Shown here: in pieces, positions 15,834 through 24,135 of the stretch
Numbering within the stretch: position 1 is the first letter of the stretch
How the letters are laid out: each line of letters starts with the position of its first letter
Source of the DNA: a virus
Strand: one strand, 5' to 3'
DNA: 30,988 nt
IMG/VR virus record: IMGVR_UViG_3300022934_000101
Location: 1-30,988 of that record
Notes under the pieces: generated by a model
Database searches by the model: none
The model's input: only the letters and a program-made list of their open reading frames with translations
What the model was told of the DNA's origin: nothing
Program-made: the position numbers and the translations under genes

Positions 15834-18832
15834 ATTATTTAGTCAGCGGCGACAGTTTATCGGCCGATAAGCTGAACCTGATTTTTGCGGAGCTGGATCG
15901 CAAGCTAAAGATCAGGCTTTGCGGCAAGTCGCATCTTTTCGGCGGTGCATTGCCAGGGTTTAAGGGCAAGGTTTTCCAGTTTTATGAAGGCAACGCACAA
16001 TTGGTTGATTTCGACCTTGGCGCATACAATCACTCTGATTTTGAAGACATCGCAAATGGCGCGACGTTGGTTTCTAAGGACGAGAAAAACAAAATTGCAC
16101 TGGTTTCACCGCAAACCCCATTTGAAACGCTGGACGGGTCTTTACAGGCTCACACGCGAGTCATAGATGGCGAGGCCTATTGGATCAAGCCGGAAGCGCA
16201 AGCGCGATCCGAGCGCGTCCACAAACTTCGCGTTGCCGAGATCGTGGTTGAAAACAAAACGTCGATCACGATTCAAAAGGAGTGGAACAAATACAACTTT
16301 TTCAGGGTTCACAATTTCGGACGCACGCCAATTAGAGCAATATTCGAAGGCGAGACAACACGGCACGAATATGAAATTGAGGCTTTCGGATGTATAGCCG
16401 TCCGGCGGACCACGATTGATTCCGGTTATTCGGCTCCTTACAAATACCTGTTTGAAGCTCGAAGCGGAGATGGCCGCTTTTATCACATGGGCGGCGATGC
16501 CGAAGCTAACAACGTTGCCAATTTTGTCGGCCTTTTGCGTTGGCTTTCATTATTCGAGTTTGATCCGGCCGTTTTGCATGAAGTCACAGGTTACGAATCC
16601 ATTTTTGGAGACGGCCAAAACCAATGGACAAAACTCCGAGAGTTGATCACGCAAAAGGGGCGGTTTTTTCTAGTCAACAGAACCGATGGCGAGATCACTG
16701 AATTGACTTTTGAGAAACACGAAGACCTTGCCGGTCAACTTCAGCAATTCGGTATAGCCATAGAGGAAGACGAGAAAGGCGGGTTCACTTTATCGCCGCC
16801 AGTGGGCAAGGATTTTGACATTGTTACAACCGGCACAAACTTTCTGAAATCAGGCTGGAACATTTCGCCATTCCAAGCATTGCCCGCCTCAACAGAAAGC
16901 GAATTTGAAACCGAAGGGGCCGAGCTTTTAACCGTAACCGATACGAATGAAGAAGTCTTGGAATTGCAGCCGGACAATAAAGGGTTCCTAGTCGATCCGC
17001 AGAGGGTTTACTATCAACGAAAGCTATTCGCAAACAATGGGCATCCTAATCTGTCGGCGAATGGTTTGGTTAAAAATTTAAAAGACCAATATTTAACAAG
17101 CGACGATTTGTTTTTCTCAATTGGTCCTAATGGTTTTCAAGCTCCGATTAACCGCGAGCATGATTTCAGATTCCCGCATGGGCTGAAAGATGGCGAAACT
17201 TTAGCGGGCCGGTTTAGTCGGCAAAGTAAAACGCTAAAAACGGCCGAGGTTTTAAAGTTCAAATACGACGGTTGGCCTTCCAATGATTACATACCTGGGT
17301 TTGCCAATAGGCCCATTTATGCGAGGGAATCAAGGCGGTATGATTCAATTGAGCGAGAAGAAGAGGCAAGAATGTCTCTTGATGTTTTAAACGGCTACTC
17401 GTCGAAATCAATAGTTGCTCTGGGTGATGGGAAAGATTTTGAGTTTGCAACGATGCCAGCAACGGAGCGTTTAGAAATTCAAATTCAACAAATCCTTTCA
17501 AAAGGCGAAACGGCCGAACAAATAAAAAATCAAAGCAACCCAGACCACGTTTTACAATTGCCGCCCGATCAACTCGACGAGTTCTTAAAACATTACAGCG
17601 AGCCAGGGTGGTATGAGGCAAACCGTGACGATCTTTTCGGCTCGCAAACAAAACAAAATCCTGACGGGACAATTGGCCCAGTAGGCCCGCCACGTCAGCT
17701 CATGACGCCTTTATTGGTCGAAACCTATAACCATATCGCTTGGTTAATCAATTCGGTTACATGGGCAAAACCGTTGCAATTATGGGACATCTACCAAGAG
17801 CTTTCGCCAAGCCGAACGTTTGACTTTTACCCAGAGACATTTGGTTCACCGGTTAAGCCAACCGAAAGCGGGGTGCGCGACGATTTCGGAAATCAAACTT
17901 GGATTAGGCCCGCCGCTCAGTTCATGCGTGTGACGCCATACGATGAAATTTGGGATCGCGCAAATGACCTTGGCATCCCAATAAAAACCAAGAACGACTT
18001 GCCCGATTCATTTCACAATGCCAGAAGCCAAAGCGGGAGGATTACAGAATGGAAAATTGGGCCGGGTCATACGGTCAGCGAAAACAGAAAGCACGACAAT
18101 GCCGCTTTCGATTCCTATGACTTCCAAATCTACGGCAATTTGTACGAGCATTACTGGATTGATATCGCCGATATTAAGCGCGTTTCTGAATCGTTTGGAA
18201 TTGAGTTTTCTTTCGCCAGCCAAGGGGAGATTTATGAACTAAGAACGTTCAACCAAGAGGGGAATATTTACCTGATTGACTCATGGCAGGAAATAACAAG
18301 AGATTCGTATTTTGACACGGCTAACAAATGGACGCGGTTCGTTCCGGCGTCCAATACTTTCTATGGGGAATGGATCAGATCAATTGATCGGTTCGACGTT
18401 GAGCCAAGGTCTATCCCAGTCGAAAAGCTAATAAAAAACGTTGAGGTTGATGACTTTGATTTCATCAGGCAATTGGAAGCAGATTGGAAAATTCAAAAGC
18501 CCGATGCGGTTCGTCAAGTCGATGAGCAAAACGCTATCAATTGGGGCTATTTTTCCCATACATCAAGCTCTGTTGAAGTTTCAACTTGGGCGTTCGTTTC
18601 AGACTTGGCGTTTTTCAAACGGCAAGCAAACGCAAACGCATTAAAAATAAACCGAGACAATGTTGTGCGACACGGCTCGCCTTATGGAAAGCCATTGGAG
18701 GCAGTCGAACAAGACCTTGATGAGTCAAAATCGGTTAGCATATTCGGATCGGCAATGGTCATTTCCGCAAACCCTGGAAGATGGGGCGAGGTTTACGTTG
18801 TTGACCGAAGGGAGATTGAGATCGACGTCTAG
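15824..18832 (+). CDS. Large tail-tip or hub-like virion protein
   Basis: A 1002-residue protein, the last gene of the rightward tail operon. I recognise no single known family. It is a mix of beta strands and aromatic-rich segments. Many segments hold W/F/Y clusters (for example TPYDEIWDRANDLGIPI; NLYEHYWIDIADIKRV), and the N-terminus starts with a short helix pair (SADKLNLIFAELDRKL), a style seen in tail-associated proteins. Size, place after the distal tail gene and solubility suggest a central tail hub or host-specificity protein. Its TAG stop and the TAG of the convergent PAS gene share the palindrome CTAG at 18829-18832. Confidence 0.6.
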   Translation: MALDYLVSGDSLSADKLNLIFAELDRKLKIRLCGKSHLFGGALPGFKGKVFQFYEGNAQLVDFDLGAYNHSDFEDIANGATLVSKDEKNKIALVSPQTPFETLDGSLQAHTRVIDGEAYWIKPEAQARSERVHKLRVAEIVVENKTSITIQKEWNKYNFFRVHNFGRTPIRAIFEGETTRHEYEIEAFGCIAVRRTTIDSGYSAPYKYLFEARSGDGRFYHMGGDAEANNVANFVGLLRWLSLFEFDPAVLHEVTGYESIFGDGQNQWTKLRELITQKGRFFLVNRTDGEITELTFEKHEDLAGQLQQFGIAIEEDEKGGFTLSPPVGKDFDIVTTGTNFLKSGWNISPFQALPASTESEFETEGAELLTVTDTNEEVLELQPDNKGFLVDPQRVYYQRKLFANNGHPNLSANGLVKNLKDQYLTSDDLFFSIGPNGFQAPINREHDFRFPHGLKDGETLAGRFSRQSKTLKTAEVLKFKYDGWPSNDYIPGFANRPIYARESRRYDSIEREEEARMSLDVLNGYSSKSIVALGDGKDFEFATMPATERLEIQIQQILSKGETAEQIKNQSNPDHVLQLPPDQLDEFLKHYSEPGWYEANRDDLFGSQTKQNPDGTIGPVGPPRQLMTPLLVETYNHIAWLINSVTWAKPLQLWDIYQELSPSRTFDFYPETFGSPVKPTESGVRDDFGNQTWIRPAAQFMRVTPYDEIWDRANDLGIPIKTKNDLPDSFHNARSQSGRITEWKIGPGHTVSENRKHDNAAFDSYDFQIYGNLYEHYWIDIADIKRVSESFGIEFSFASQGEIYELRTFNQEGNIYLIDSWQEITRDSYFDTANKWTRFVPASNTFYGEWIRSIDRFDVEPRSIPVEKLIKNVEVDDFDFIRQLEADWKIQKPDAVRQVDEQNAINWGYFSHTSSSVEVSTWAFVSDLAFFKRQANANALKINRDNVVRHGSPYGKPLEAVEQDLDESKSVSIFGSAMVISANPGRWGEVYVVDRREIEIDV

Positions 18833-19410
18833 AGGAAGAACTTAACAAGGTCGAAGAAATCGACGCCTTGCTTGGCTAGCCATTGAAAGATTGCGAGCAG
18901 GATCAGACTACCAAGGAAGGGTCGCGCTTCAAATTCGGCCTTAATCGCTTTGACCATATCAACGCGGTTTTCGCCTGTTTTAGTTTTCGCTAAGAATTCC
19001 TTGTGGACGTTGCCAGTCATTTTCATGCCGCTAATGAATGCTAAAAAATCGCCTTGCTCAGTTGTTAATTTTTGAACCTGTAATTCAATGTCTATGAAAT
19101 CTTTTGCTTTCGTCATGTATGTTTTAAGCATGACGTAGGAATCAATTTCGCCGGACAAAACGCGATCAACCTGGCGTTGGTCGGCGTCCGCTTCTTCAAA
19201 ATCTGGAGTCAGTTTTTGCCATGTTAATTCATGCAACTCTGTTTCGGTAAAACCAAGAAGCTTTTGAAAAACGTTGTTCGCGAAAATGAAGGAGCCATCG
19301 GCCGAGACGAGAGCAATCGCGTGATTCAGGTTTCGCAAAACCTTTTCCCATTGTCCAAACCTCGCGAACAAGATTTGGATTCGTAATATGTCGCGCTCTC
19401 GTTGTTCCAT
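18829..19410 (-). CDS. PAS-domain protein with hydrophobic C-terminal segment
   Basis: A 193-residue protein. Residues about 25-135 read as a PAS domain: VLRNLNHAIALVSADGSFIFANNVFQKLLGFTETELHELTWQKLTP, then FIDIELQVQKLTTEQGDFLAFI, matching the two halves of the fold. PAS domains sense small molecules, redox state or light, or mediate dimerisation. No histidine kinase, cyclase or helix-turn-helix output domain is attached. The C-terminus (about 165-193) is hydrophobic (GSLILLAIFQWL, then FFDLVKFFL) and could anchor it in the membrane. It is the last gene of a leftward operon with fibre and lipoprotein genes, three bases after the fibre stop. Function unknown; a host-state sensor or superinfection factor is possible. 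Confidence 0.78.
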   Translation of the reverse strand: MEQRERDILRIQILFARFGQWEKVLRNLNHAIALVSADGSFIFANNVFQKLLGFTETELHELTWQKLTPDFEEADADQRQVDRVLSGEIDSYVMLKTYMTKAKDFIDIELQVQKLTTEQGDFLAFISGMKMTGNVHKEFLAKTKTGENRVDMVKAIKAEFEARPFLGSLILLAIFQWLAKQGVDFFDLVKFFL

Positions 19411-19413
19411 TCA

Positions 19414-22400
19414 TTACCAAGGGGTCGTTCCTCCTGTTATAACCGTGTACCAGCTATCGTGAATCCATTGAATCAACGCGTGAGAATCATTGTAATCCCA
19501 TTGACTAGAGCTTAACCCGGTCGCGCTGATTACGAAATTTGTGGCCGTCGTTGTTACGTGAATAATTGATTGCTCTCCAGCTGATCCGTTTGGAATGTTC
19601 AGCTGATAATGATCACCTGGGCTATTTCCTGATAAATCAATGTCATAGGCAACGCCTAAAGAGGCCGTGAAAGTGTAAGGATCTCCGCCCGATCCCGTTC
19701 CAGATGAAAAGCTTGATGTTGTTAAGCTTACTTCAGAAGAAATACCGCCACCGCCGCTTCCCGTATCATCCGTTGCCGGTGCCCATGCGCTACCATTCCA
19801 TTCCAAAACCTGACCCGAAGTCGGAGAGGTTGAGGAAACGTTTGCGAGGTCGGCAAGGTTGACGGTTCCAAGGTCGATCGTGATCGTTCCGCTACTTGTA
19901 ATTGGCCCGCCTGAAACGGATATCTTTGAAGACCCAGCCGATGCAGCAACGCTTGTCACGGTTCCGCTAGTTGGCGTTTGCCATTGTAGGCCTGTTGACT
20001 GTGCGGAGTTCACGGTCAAGACTTGGCCGTTAGTTCCGGCAGTTAGTTTGGCCAAAGTCGTCACGCCGGTGGCCGCTAAGATATCGCCTTTTGTGTACGT
20101 GGAATTGCCCGTTCCGCCCGCGTTCGGGGTTAGCGTCCCGGTGACTTGCGAAGCAAGGCTGATTTGACCCGATTGCGCGGAGAGATCTAGGTTGCCTTGG
20201 TTTATTCCTATCGTGGGATTGCCGCTTGCGCCGTTGCCGTTGGAAACGGTGATTGCGCCGGTTGCGGTAATAGTTCGAGCGGCCGCCGTTCCGGCTCCTG
20301 TTCGGGCAATTAAGCCATTCGAGGAAATACCGGCAATGGCGTTCAGGTCGGAGTCATAACCTTGAACATCCGATCCGATAGCAACGCCGAGGTTAGTTCG
20401 TGCGCCGCTTGCCGTTGTTGATCCAGTTCCACCGTTTGCGACCGCCAAGGTTCCGGTCATGTTGCCCACGTTGAGATTGGCTTCGCTTACGTCAATTGTC
20501 GGGTTTCCGCTTGATCCGTTACCGTTTGAAACAGTGACCTTCGTTGATCCGGCCGTGATTGTTCGAGCCGCACCGGTTCCCGCTCCGGTTCGCGCCCAAA
20601 GACCGTTTGACGCATTCGCCGCAAGCGCATCGAGGTCTGAATCAACATCGAGGGCGATGGTGCCGCTAGTGGTAATCGGCCCGCCCGATGGCGTGATAGA
20701 AGTATCCCCGCTGATGTTAATACTGGTCACAGTTCCAGACCCGCCGAGCGCGTCAATTTGGTTTTGAAGGTTTGAGGTTGCGCCGTTGAGATACGAAAAC
20801 TCGGTATTGTCTATGGTGCCGGTTCCGATGTTTGCGGCACTGATCCCCGTTGGCAGCATTCCCGTGGTTATAGATCCTCCAAGGCTTGCTATGTCGAAAT
20901 TGGATTCGGTCGCGTCTATTGTGATATTCCCGCTCACGCCATCACCGTTCGTTATCGAAATCCTTGAACTACCGGCCACAACGTCTCGCGTGGTGTAAGC
21001 ACTGGACCCGGTTCTAATCGTTACGCCGGTTCCGGTAATGCTAGGAAGGTCGGGCGATGAAACGTCAATCTCGGGCGTAATCAAACGCCATCGCGATGAA
21101 TTGCCGTCATAGACTAAAAGATTAACTTCATAACCTACCTCATCCGCGTTCGATTGCGTGACAATTCGATTCGCGGCCGTTGCTTCAGAACCGGATTGAT
21201 TGCCGAACGTCAGTTGGTAGCCTGAATCGTTTTGAATGATCAGAAAATCGCCAGCATTCCCGGCCACGATTCCATCAATCGACCAAGCGGCCGTTGGGCC
21301 TGAAAGCTTCCAATAAGTTTTTCCGCTGAGATCAACGCCGGAATTCGATCCATTGGCAAGCGATGAACTGGTTGACTGACCCAAACCTAAATCGCCCGAG
21401 AGCGTTATGTCGTCGGCAAGCGTGGCGGAATACCAGGTTCCATTTGTCACGGTTCCAATTGCGCCGGAATATGTGTTATTCCCGGCAAGGGTTGAGCCGT
21501 TGATGGTCGCATTTGTAATAGTTCCGCCTTTGAAAGTTCCGTTCGTCACCGTTCCAAACGTTCCGCTAAAACTTGAATCGCCGCCAATGGTCGCACCGTA
21601 AATTACCGAGTTGGTAATTTGCGCGAACGTATTAGTTGCCGTCCAAGTATTTGCCGATCCTAGTTGACCGTAAACATTGTCGGCCGTGGCTCGGTTCAAA
21701 ATGACCCAATCATCCGGATCAGAGAGCGATAGCGCATCGGCGGACCCGCTGCTATCGGTGGAGCGCAAGCTCCAATAACCATCATCATCAACGCCGATAT
21801 TGGCGATAGGGTTTTCGCCAGAGTCGTAGCTCTGAAGCGTTACGATGCCGGGAATGTGGTGACTTAGAGAATTGGTTCCTTGGATTGAGGCCAATGAAAA
21901 AACCTTGTAGCCGGTGATCGTTTGCGTTCCTCCGGTGGACACAAAATTGGTTAGCAACTGCGATCCGGCAGGAATTGAGTTTGTGGAATAGGTTCCAAGA
22001 TCGGAGGCAAGCAAACTGAACATGTTGGTTGCGGTCGATTGAACCGGCTCCATTGAACCTGGGACACGCACTAAGCGGCCGACGGTTGTCGTGTTCGTGG
22101 TCAAAGCTACCGTTGCCCAAGAGCCTGACGCCGTAACCGTCAAGGCCGCATCAACCGGGGCGGTGAGCTTAATAGAGGTCGAGGTTGGCTTCGTGATGGT
22201 TAAAAAGGGCGAAGTGAAAGGATAACTTAAAACGTGATCGAACAGCGCGTCATTATTCAGGCTTGTAGTTCCTACAATGCCGATTTCAGTCGATGCCGAT
22301 GATACGGATGTTCGCCACGTTCTGACATTGCCGTTCACGGTCAGCGTATCGCCCGCGCTTGGGTTACTTGTAACGGTTACAAGGGCCGTTATGCGGTCAC

Positions 22401-22452
22401 CTAAAGCCGGGACCGTGAGGAGGGTTAGCAAAAGAAAAGATAAAACTCTCAT
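19414..22452 (-). CDS. Large repetitive fibre-like protein with signal peptide
   Basis: A 1012-residue protein rich in Ser, Thr, Gly and Asn. Residues 1-18 are a classical Sec signal peptide (MRVLSFLLLTLLTVPALG). Several phage fibre-type repeats follow: TNGTF/TNGTW steps near 300-340, and three copies of a block like ARTGAGTAAARTITATGAITVSNGNG with SGNPTI endings (about 20200-20316, 20470-20613 and, weaker, 20886-21021). A typical GGTGSTTASGARTNLGVA element, common in tail fibres, is also present. It starts inside the end of the lipoprotein gene (ATGA overlap). The repeats say virion fibre; the signal peptide says exported. Both cannot easily hold for a cytoplasmically assembled tail, so its site of action is open. 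Confidence 0.82.
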   Translation of the reverse strand: MRVLSFLLLTLLTVPALGDRITALVTVTSNPSAGDTLTVNGNVRTWRTSVSSASTEIGIVGTTSLNNDALFDHVLSYPFTSPFLTITKPTSTSIKLTAPVDAALTVTASGSWATVALTTNTTTVGRLVRVPGSMEPVQSTATNMFSLLASDLGTYSTNSIPAGSQLLTNFVSTGGTQTITGYKVFSLASIQGTNSLSHHIPGIVTLQSYDSGENPIANIGVDDDGYWSLRSTDSSGSADALSLSDPDDWVILNRATADNVYGQLGSANTWTATNTFAQITNSVIYGATIGGDSSFSGTFGTVTNGTFKGGTITNATINGSTLAGNNTYSGAIGTVTNGTWYSATLADDITLSGDLGLGQSTSSSLANGSNSGVDLSGKTYWKLSGPTAAWSIDGIVAGNAGDFLIIQNDSGYQLTFGNQSGSEATAANRIVTQSNADEVGYEVNLLVYDGNSSRWRLITPEIDVSSPDLPSITGTGVTIRTGSSAYTTRDVVAGSSRISITNGDGVSGNITIDATESNFDIASLGGSITTGMLPTGISAANIGTGTIDNTEFSYLNGATSNLQNQIDALGGSGTVTSINISGDTSITPSGGPITTSGTIALDVDSDLDALAANASNGLWARTGAGTGAARTITAGSTKVTVSNGNGSSGNPTIDVSEANLNVGNMTGTLAVANGGTGSTTASGARTNLGVAIGSDVQGYDSDLNAIAGISSNGLIARTGAGTAAARTITATGAITVSNGNGASGNPTIGINQGNLDLSAQSGQISLASQVTGTLTPNAGGTGNSTYTKGDILAATGVTTLAKLTAGTNGQVLTVNSAQSTGLQWQTPTSGTVTSVAASAGSSKISVSGGPITSSGTITIDLGTVNLADLANVSSTSPTSGQVLEWNGSAWAPATDDTGSGGGGISSEVSLTTSSFSSGTGSGGDPYTFTASLGVAYDIDLSGNSPGDHYQLNIPNGSAGEQSIIHVTTTATNFVISATGLSSSQWDYNDSHALIQWIHDSWYTVITGGTTPW

Positions 22453-22751
22453 TCGATAATGTTTGTTTGGTCAACTGTTCCGGCGGTAGATGAAGATGAA
22501 AGCATCATTGCAAGCTTGGCAATGAGTTCGGATTGCTTCGCGGCAACTTCAAATCCTTGGGCTTGTTCGGACTTGTAACCCGAGACAATCAGACGAGAAC
22601 CGGCCGAGTCTTCAAACTCGATAGACTGAATGGCGCGAATGCTCCAAACGGGATCGACGCGTGAATATTCCCAACCGCTTGGAGTTTTAACCGTTGCAGT
22701 TGAGCAAGCCGGAAGAGGCAAGATGAATAATGCGAGTAAAAGGTATTTCAT
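22449..22751 (-). CDS. Small lipoprotein
   Basis: A 100-residue protein with a lipoprotein signal: basic start, hydrophobic core, and lipobox LPAC with Cys16 as the expected lipidated residue. The mature part is about 85 residues: a beta-rich section with aromatic residues (GWEYSRVDPVWSIRAIQSIEFE) and a helical end (SEQAQGFEVAAKQSELIAKLAMML). It overlaps both neighbours by ATGA. Phage lipoproteins are often outer-membrane spanin subunits or superinfection-exclusion proteins. No embedding Rz-like gene is present, so exclusion or a partner role with the neighbouring exported fibre is more likely, but this is inference. Confidence 0.75.
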   Translation of the reverse strand: MKYLLLALFILPLPACSTATVKTPSGWEYSRVDPVWSIRAIQSIEFEDSAGSRLIVSGYKSEQAQGFEVAAKQSELIAKLAMMLSSSSTAGTVDQTNIIE

Positions 22752-23407
22752 GCTGTTACAATGTTATCAATTGCGTTGCCGTTATCATCCACGCCGATTT
22801 CGCGAAGGTAAGTTCCGGATGGGCTTTGAAGAGTGGTCGTTCTTCCAGGGCCATTTACGCCGAGCGAGAGGAAACGATTATCTGCCATCGTTCGCGTGTA
22901 ATATTCCGACACGGGATCGGGAACATTCGCGGTTGAGGTTGGGTCAATCGGAGATTTAACGACTGTAATCTTCTGATTGTATATCGTGCGCCAGTTCGCA
23001 CCGTGGGAAAGCTGAACCTGGAAATAAAGATTGCTGATGCTGTTCGTTAGCGGGTCAAATTGCGAATTAAGTTCGGTTGTATTCAGGTTCAATTCCCCGT
23101 CAAAAAAGTTGGTTACGTTGTCAGGCGCAGCCGGGCCTGGCGTTGCCGTCCACGATGTGTCGAGGGTCGAAGCGGCAACGTTTGATTTCGCGTCGGCGAT
23201 ATACATTCGCAAGCCAAGCGAATCGACATCGACATCTTGAACGAACGGTGCAAAGCGGTTGCCGGTGGGGCGAATTGGAAATACTCGGAAAGGAACGGAT
23301 GAACCTTGGTAAAATATTTTCAGAGTCGATTCCGTGAGATTGGTTTTGCTCTGATAAAGCACCGAATTCTCAATGTCTATAAACAGGTCACAAGCTTGCG
23401 TTGCCAT
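22748..23407 (-). CDS. Fibre-attachment-like protein, first gene of the leftward operon
   Basis: A 219-residue soluble protein without signal peptide. The first 150 residues are beta-rich (CDLFIDIENSVLYQSKTNL; LKIFYQGSSVPFRVFPIRPTGN; LRMYIADAK), in the style of BppU-like or other adaptor domains that carry fibres. The C-terminal end (YYTRTMADNRFLSLGVNG...PSGTYLREIGVDDNGN) resembles fibre N-terminal segments, and IGVDD(N/D)G also occurs in the 1012-residue fibre (IGVDDDGYW). This suggests that the two proteins share a module. The ATG at 23407 is preferred over an in-frame TTG seven codons upstream. No Shine-Dalgarno sequence was seen. Confidence 0.65.
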   Translation of the reverse strand: MATQACDLFIDIENSVLYQSKTNLTESTLKIFYQGSSVPFRVFPIRPTGNRFAPFVQDVDVDSLGLRMYIADAKSNVAASTLDTSWTATPGPAAPDNVTNFFDGELNLNTTELNSQFDPLTNSISNLYFQVQLSHGANWRTIYNQKITVVKSPIDPTSTANVPDPVSEYYTRTMADNRFLSLGVNGPGRTTTLQSPSGTYLREIGVDDNGNAIDNIVTA

Positions 23408-23421
23408 TTGAGAATTTGAAA

Positions 23422-23454
23422 CCGTCAACGCGCTTGACGTTTTACCGTTGACGG
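23422..23454. promoter_or_regulatory. Inverted repeats CCGTCAACG/CGTTGACGG upstream of the leftward operon
   Basis: A perfect 9-bp inverted repeat (23422-23430 and 23446-23454) lies 15-47 bases upstream of the leftward operon start at 23407. A third TTGACG at 23434-23439 sits between the arms and can pair with the left arm instead. The nested GTTGAC boxes look like an operator. TTGACG could also serve as a -35 element, but I found no matching -10. Confidence 0.45.
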
Positions 23455-23514
23455 CCTAACATCCTTGCAACGTTTCGCTACGTCCATAGCACGTTTTGTT
23501 TCCTTACCTCGAAG

Positions 23515-23548
23515 CCCGCTCCTGTTTAAGGGGCGGGTCTTTCCTTTT
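23515..23548 (+). terminator. Intrinsic terminator in the control region, rightward
   Basis: An 8-bp stem CCCGCTCC/GGGGCGGG (one G-U pair) with a 7-base loop, followed by a pyrimidine/T-rich stretch TCTTTCCTTTT. It reads rightward, though no rightward gene lies just upstream. It may stop antisense transcription coming from the tail operon before the early genes. The stem composition and loop length match the capsid terminator. Confidence 0.65.
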
Positions 23549-23569
23549 CCGGCTCCGAAAAGTTTTTTC

Positions 23570-23610
23570 AAAAAAACACTTGCCGAGTTCGCCTTGCATA
23601 TATTAGGTTA
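23570..23610 (+). promoter_or_regulatory. Candidate promoter for the rightward early genes
   Basis: An A/T block (T6 then A7, 23563-23576) is followed by TTGCCG at 23580 and TATATT at 23599-23604, about 60 bases before the first early ATG. The TATATT is a reasonable -10. The distance to TTGCCG (13 bases) is too short for a standard -35, and ACACTT at 23576 fits the spacing but not the consensus. Only the place and the -10 support this call. Confidence 0.35.
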
Positions 23611-23664
23611 AGCCCAATGAGAGCGGGCGCGGTTGCTCGCTAGAAATCAAAAACCGAAAAAAAT

Positions 23665-23916
23665 ATGAAACTGACACTTTGGGTAATCCGCTGCACTAAC
23701 GATTCCTCCGCATACGATGTGCGGGCTACAACAAAAAAAGAAGCCATTCGGCTCTTGGGGGAGCTGAAAGAAGTCGGTGCTGCGGACTACGAGGAAACCG
23801 TCACCCGCTATACACTGGAATATGAGAATGGGTTTGAGCTGATGGATGCCACTGCGGGGGAAGGTGGGTGGGAAACCTTGGTCGTGAATGAGAGGGAATA
23901 CCGGATCAGCAAATAA
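23665..23916 (+). CDS. Small hypothetical early protein
   Basis: An 83-residue acidic protein with the pattern of a small alpha/beta domain: strand KLTLWVIRC, helix TTKKEAIRLLGELKEV, then strands TRYTLEYENGFELMDA and WETLVVNEREYRIS. I recognise no family. It is the first rightward gene after the control region, so it is probably expressed early, where small phage proteins often reset host functions. The leader is A-rich (AAAAAAAT) with no Shine-Dalgarno sequence. Confidence 0.6.
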   Translation: MKLTLWVIRCTNDSSAYDVRATTKKEAIRLLGELKEVGAADYEETVTRYTLEYENGFELMDATAGEGGWETLVVNEREYRISK

Positions 23917-23980
23917 CTAGGCCCCGATCAGGGTCCGATCCCCTGTTCAATCAACTTCTAAAAACTTAAAAGGAAAAAGC

Positions 23981-24091
23981 ATGACACTTTTCTTGTTACT
24001 CGCCTCCCAGGTTCTCCCGCTCGCGGTTCTCTTTTTCATTCTTCGCCCGAGCAAATATCCAATTTCCTACCGGTCACGCCGGAAGGGTTAA
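23981..24091 (+). CDS. 36-residue single-pass membrane peptide
   Basis: A short gene with a good ribosome site (AAAAGGA, seven bases before the ATG). Residues 2-22 are a hydrophobic helix (LFLLLASQVLPLAVLFFIL), followed by a basic tail (RPSKYPISYRSRRKG). This is the topology of a small inner-membrane peptide with its C-terminus in the cytoplasm. Early phage genes of this kind can be toxins, exclusion peptides or regulators of host membrane proteins. Its small size makes it easy to miss and also means chance cannot be excluded. Confidence 0.5.
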   Translation: MTLFLLLASQVLPLAVLFFILRPSKYPISYRSRRKG

Positions 24092-24096
24092 CGGAC

Positions 24097-24125
24097 CCGC
24101 CCGTCGTACAACCTACGGCGGGCGG
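24097..24125 (+). promoter_or_regulatory. Strong RNA hairpin just upstream of the DnaA-like gene
   Basis: A 12-bp stem CCGCCCGTCGTA/TACGGCGGGCGG with one G-U pair and a 5-base loop, ending ten bases before the ATG at 24136. No T-run follows, so it is not a typical terminator. It may limit access of ribosomes to the next gene or protect the mRNA. Confidence 0.6.
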
Positions 24126-24135
24126 TATTGGCCTT

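Noticed and set aside
18829-19410. PAS protein as a holin because of its hydrophobic C-terminus
   Set aside because: The PAS fold covers most of the protein, and the hydrophobic part is a single segment with charged residues; no endolysin is near.
19859-22459. Several rightward open frames inside the leftward fibre gene
   Set aside because: They are shadows of a repetitive Ser/Thr/Gly-rich gene on the other strand; Val/Pro-rich translations without pattern.
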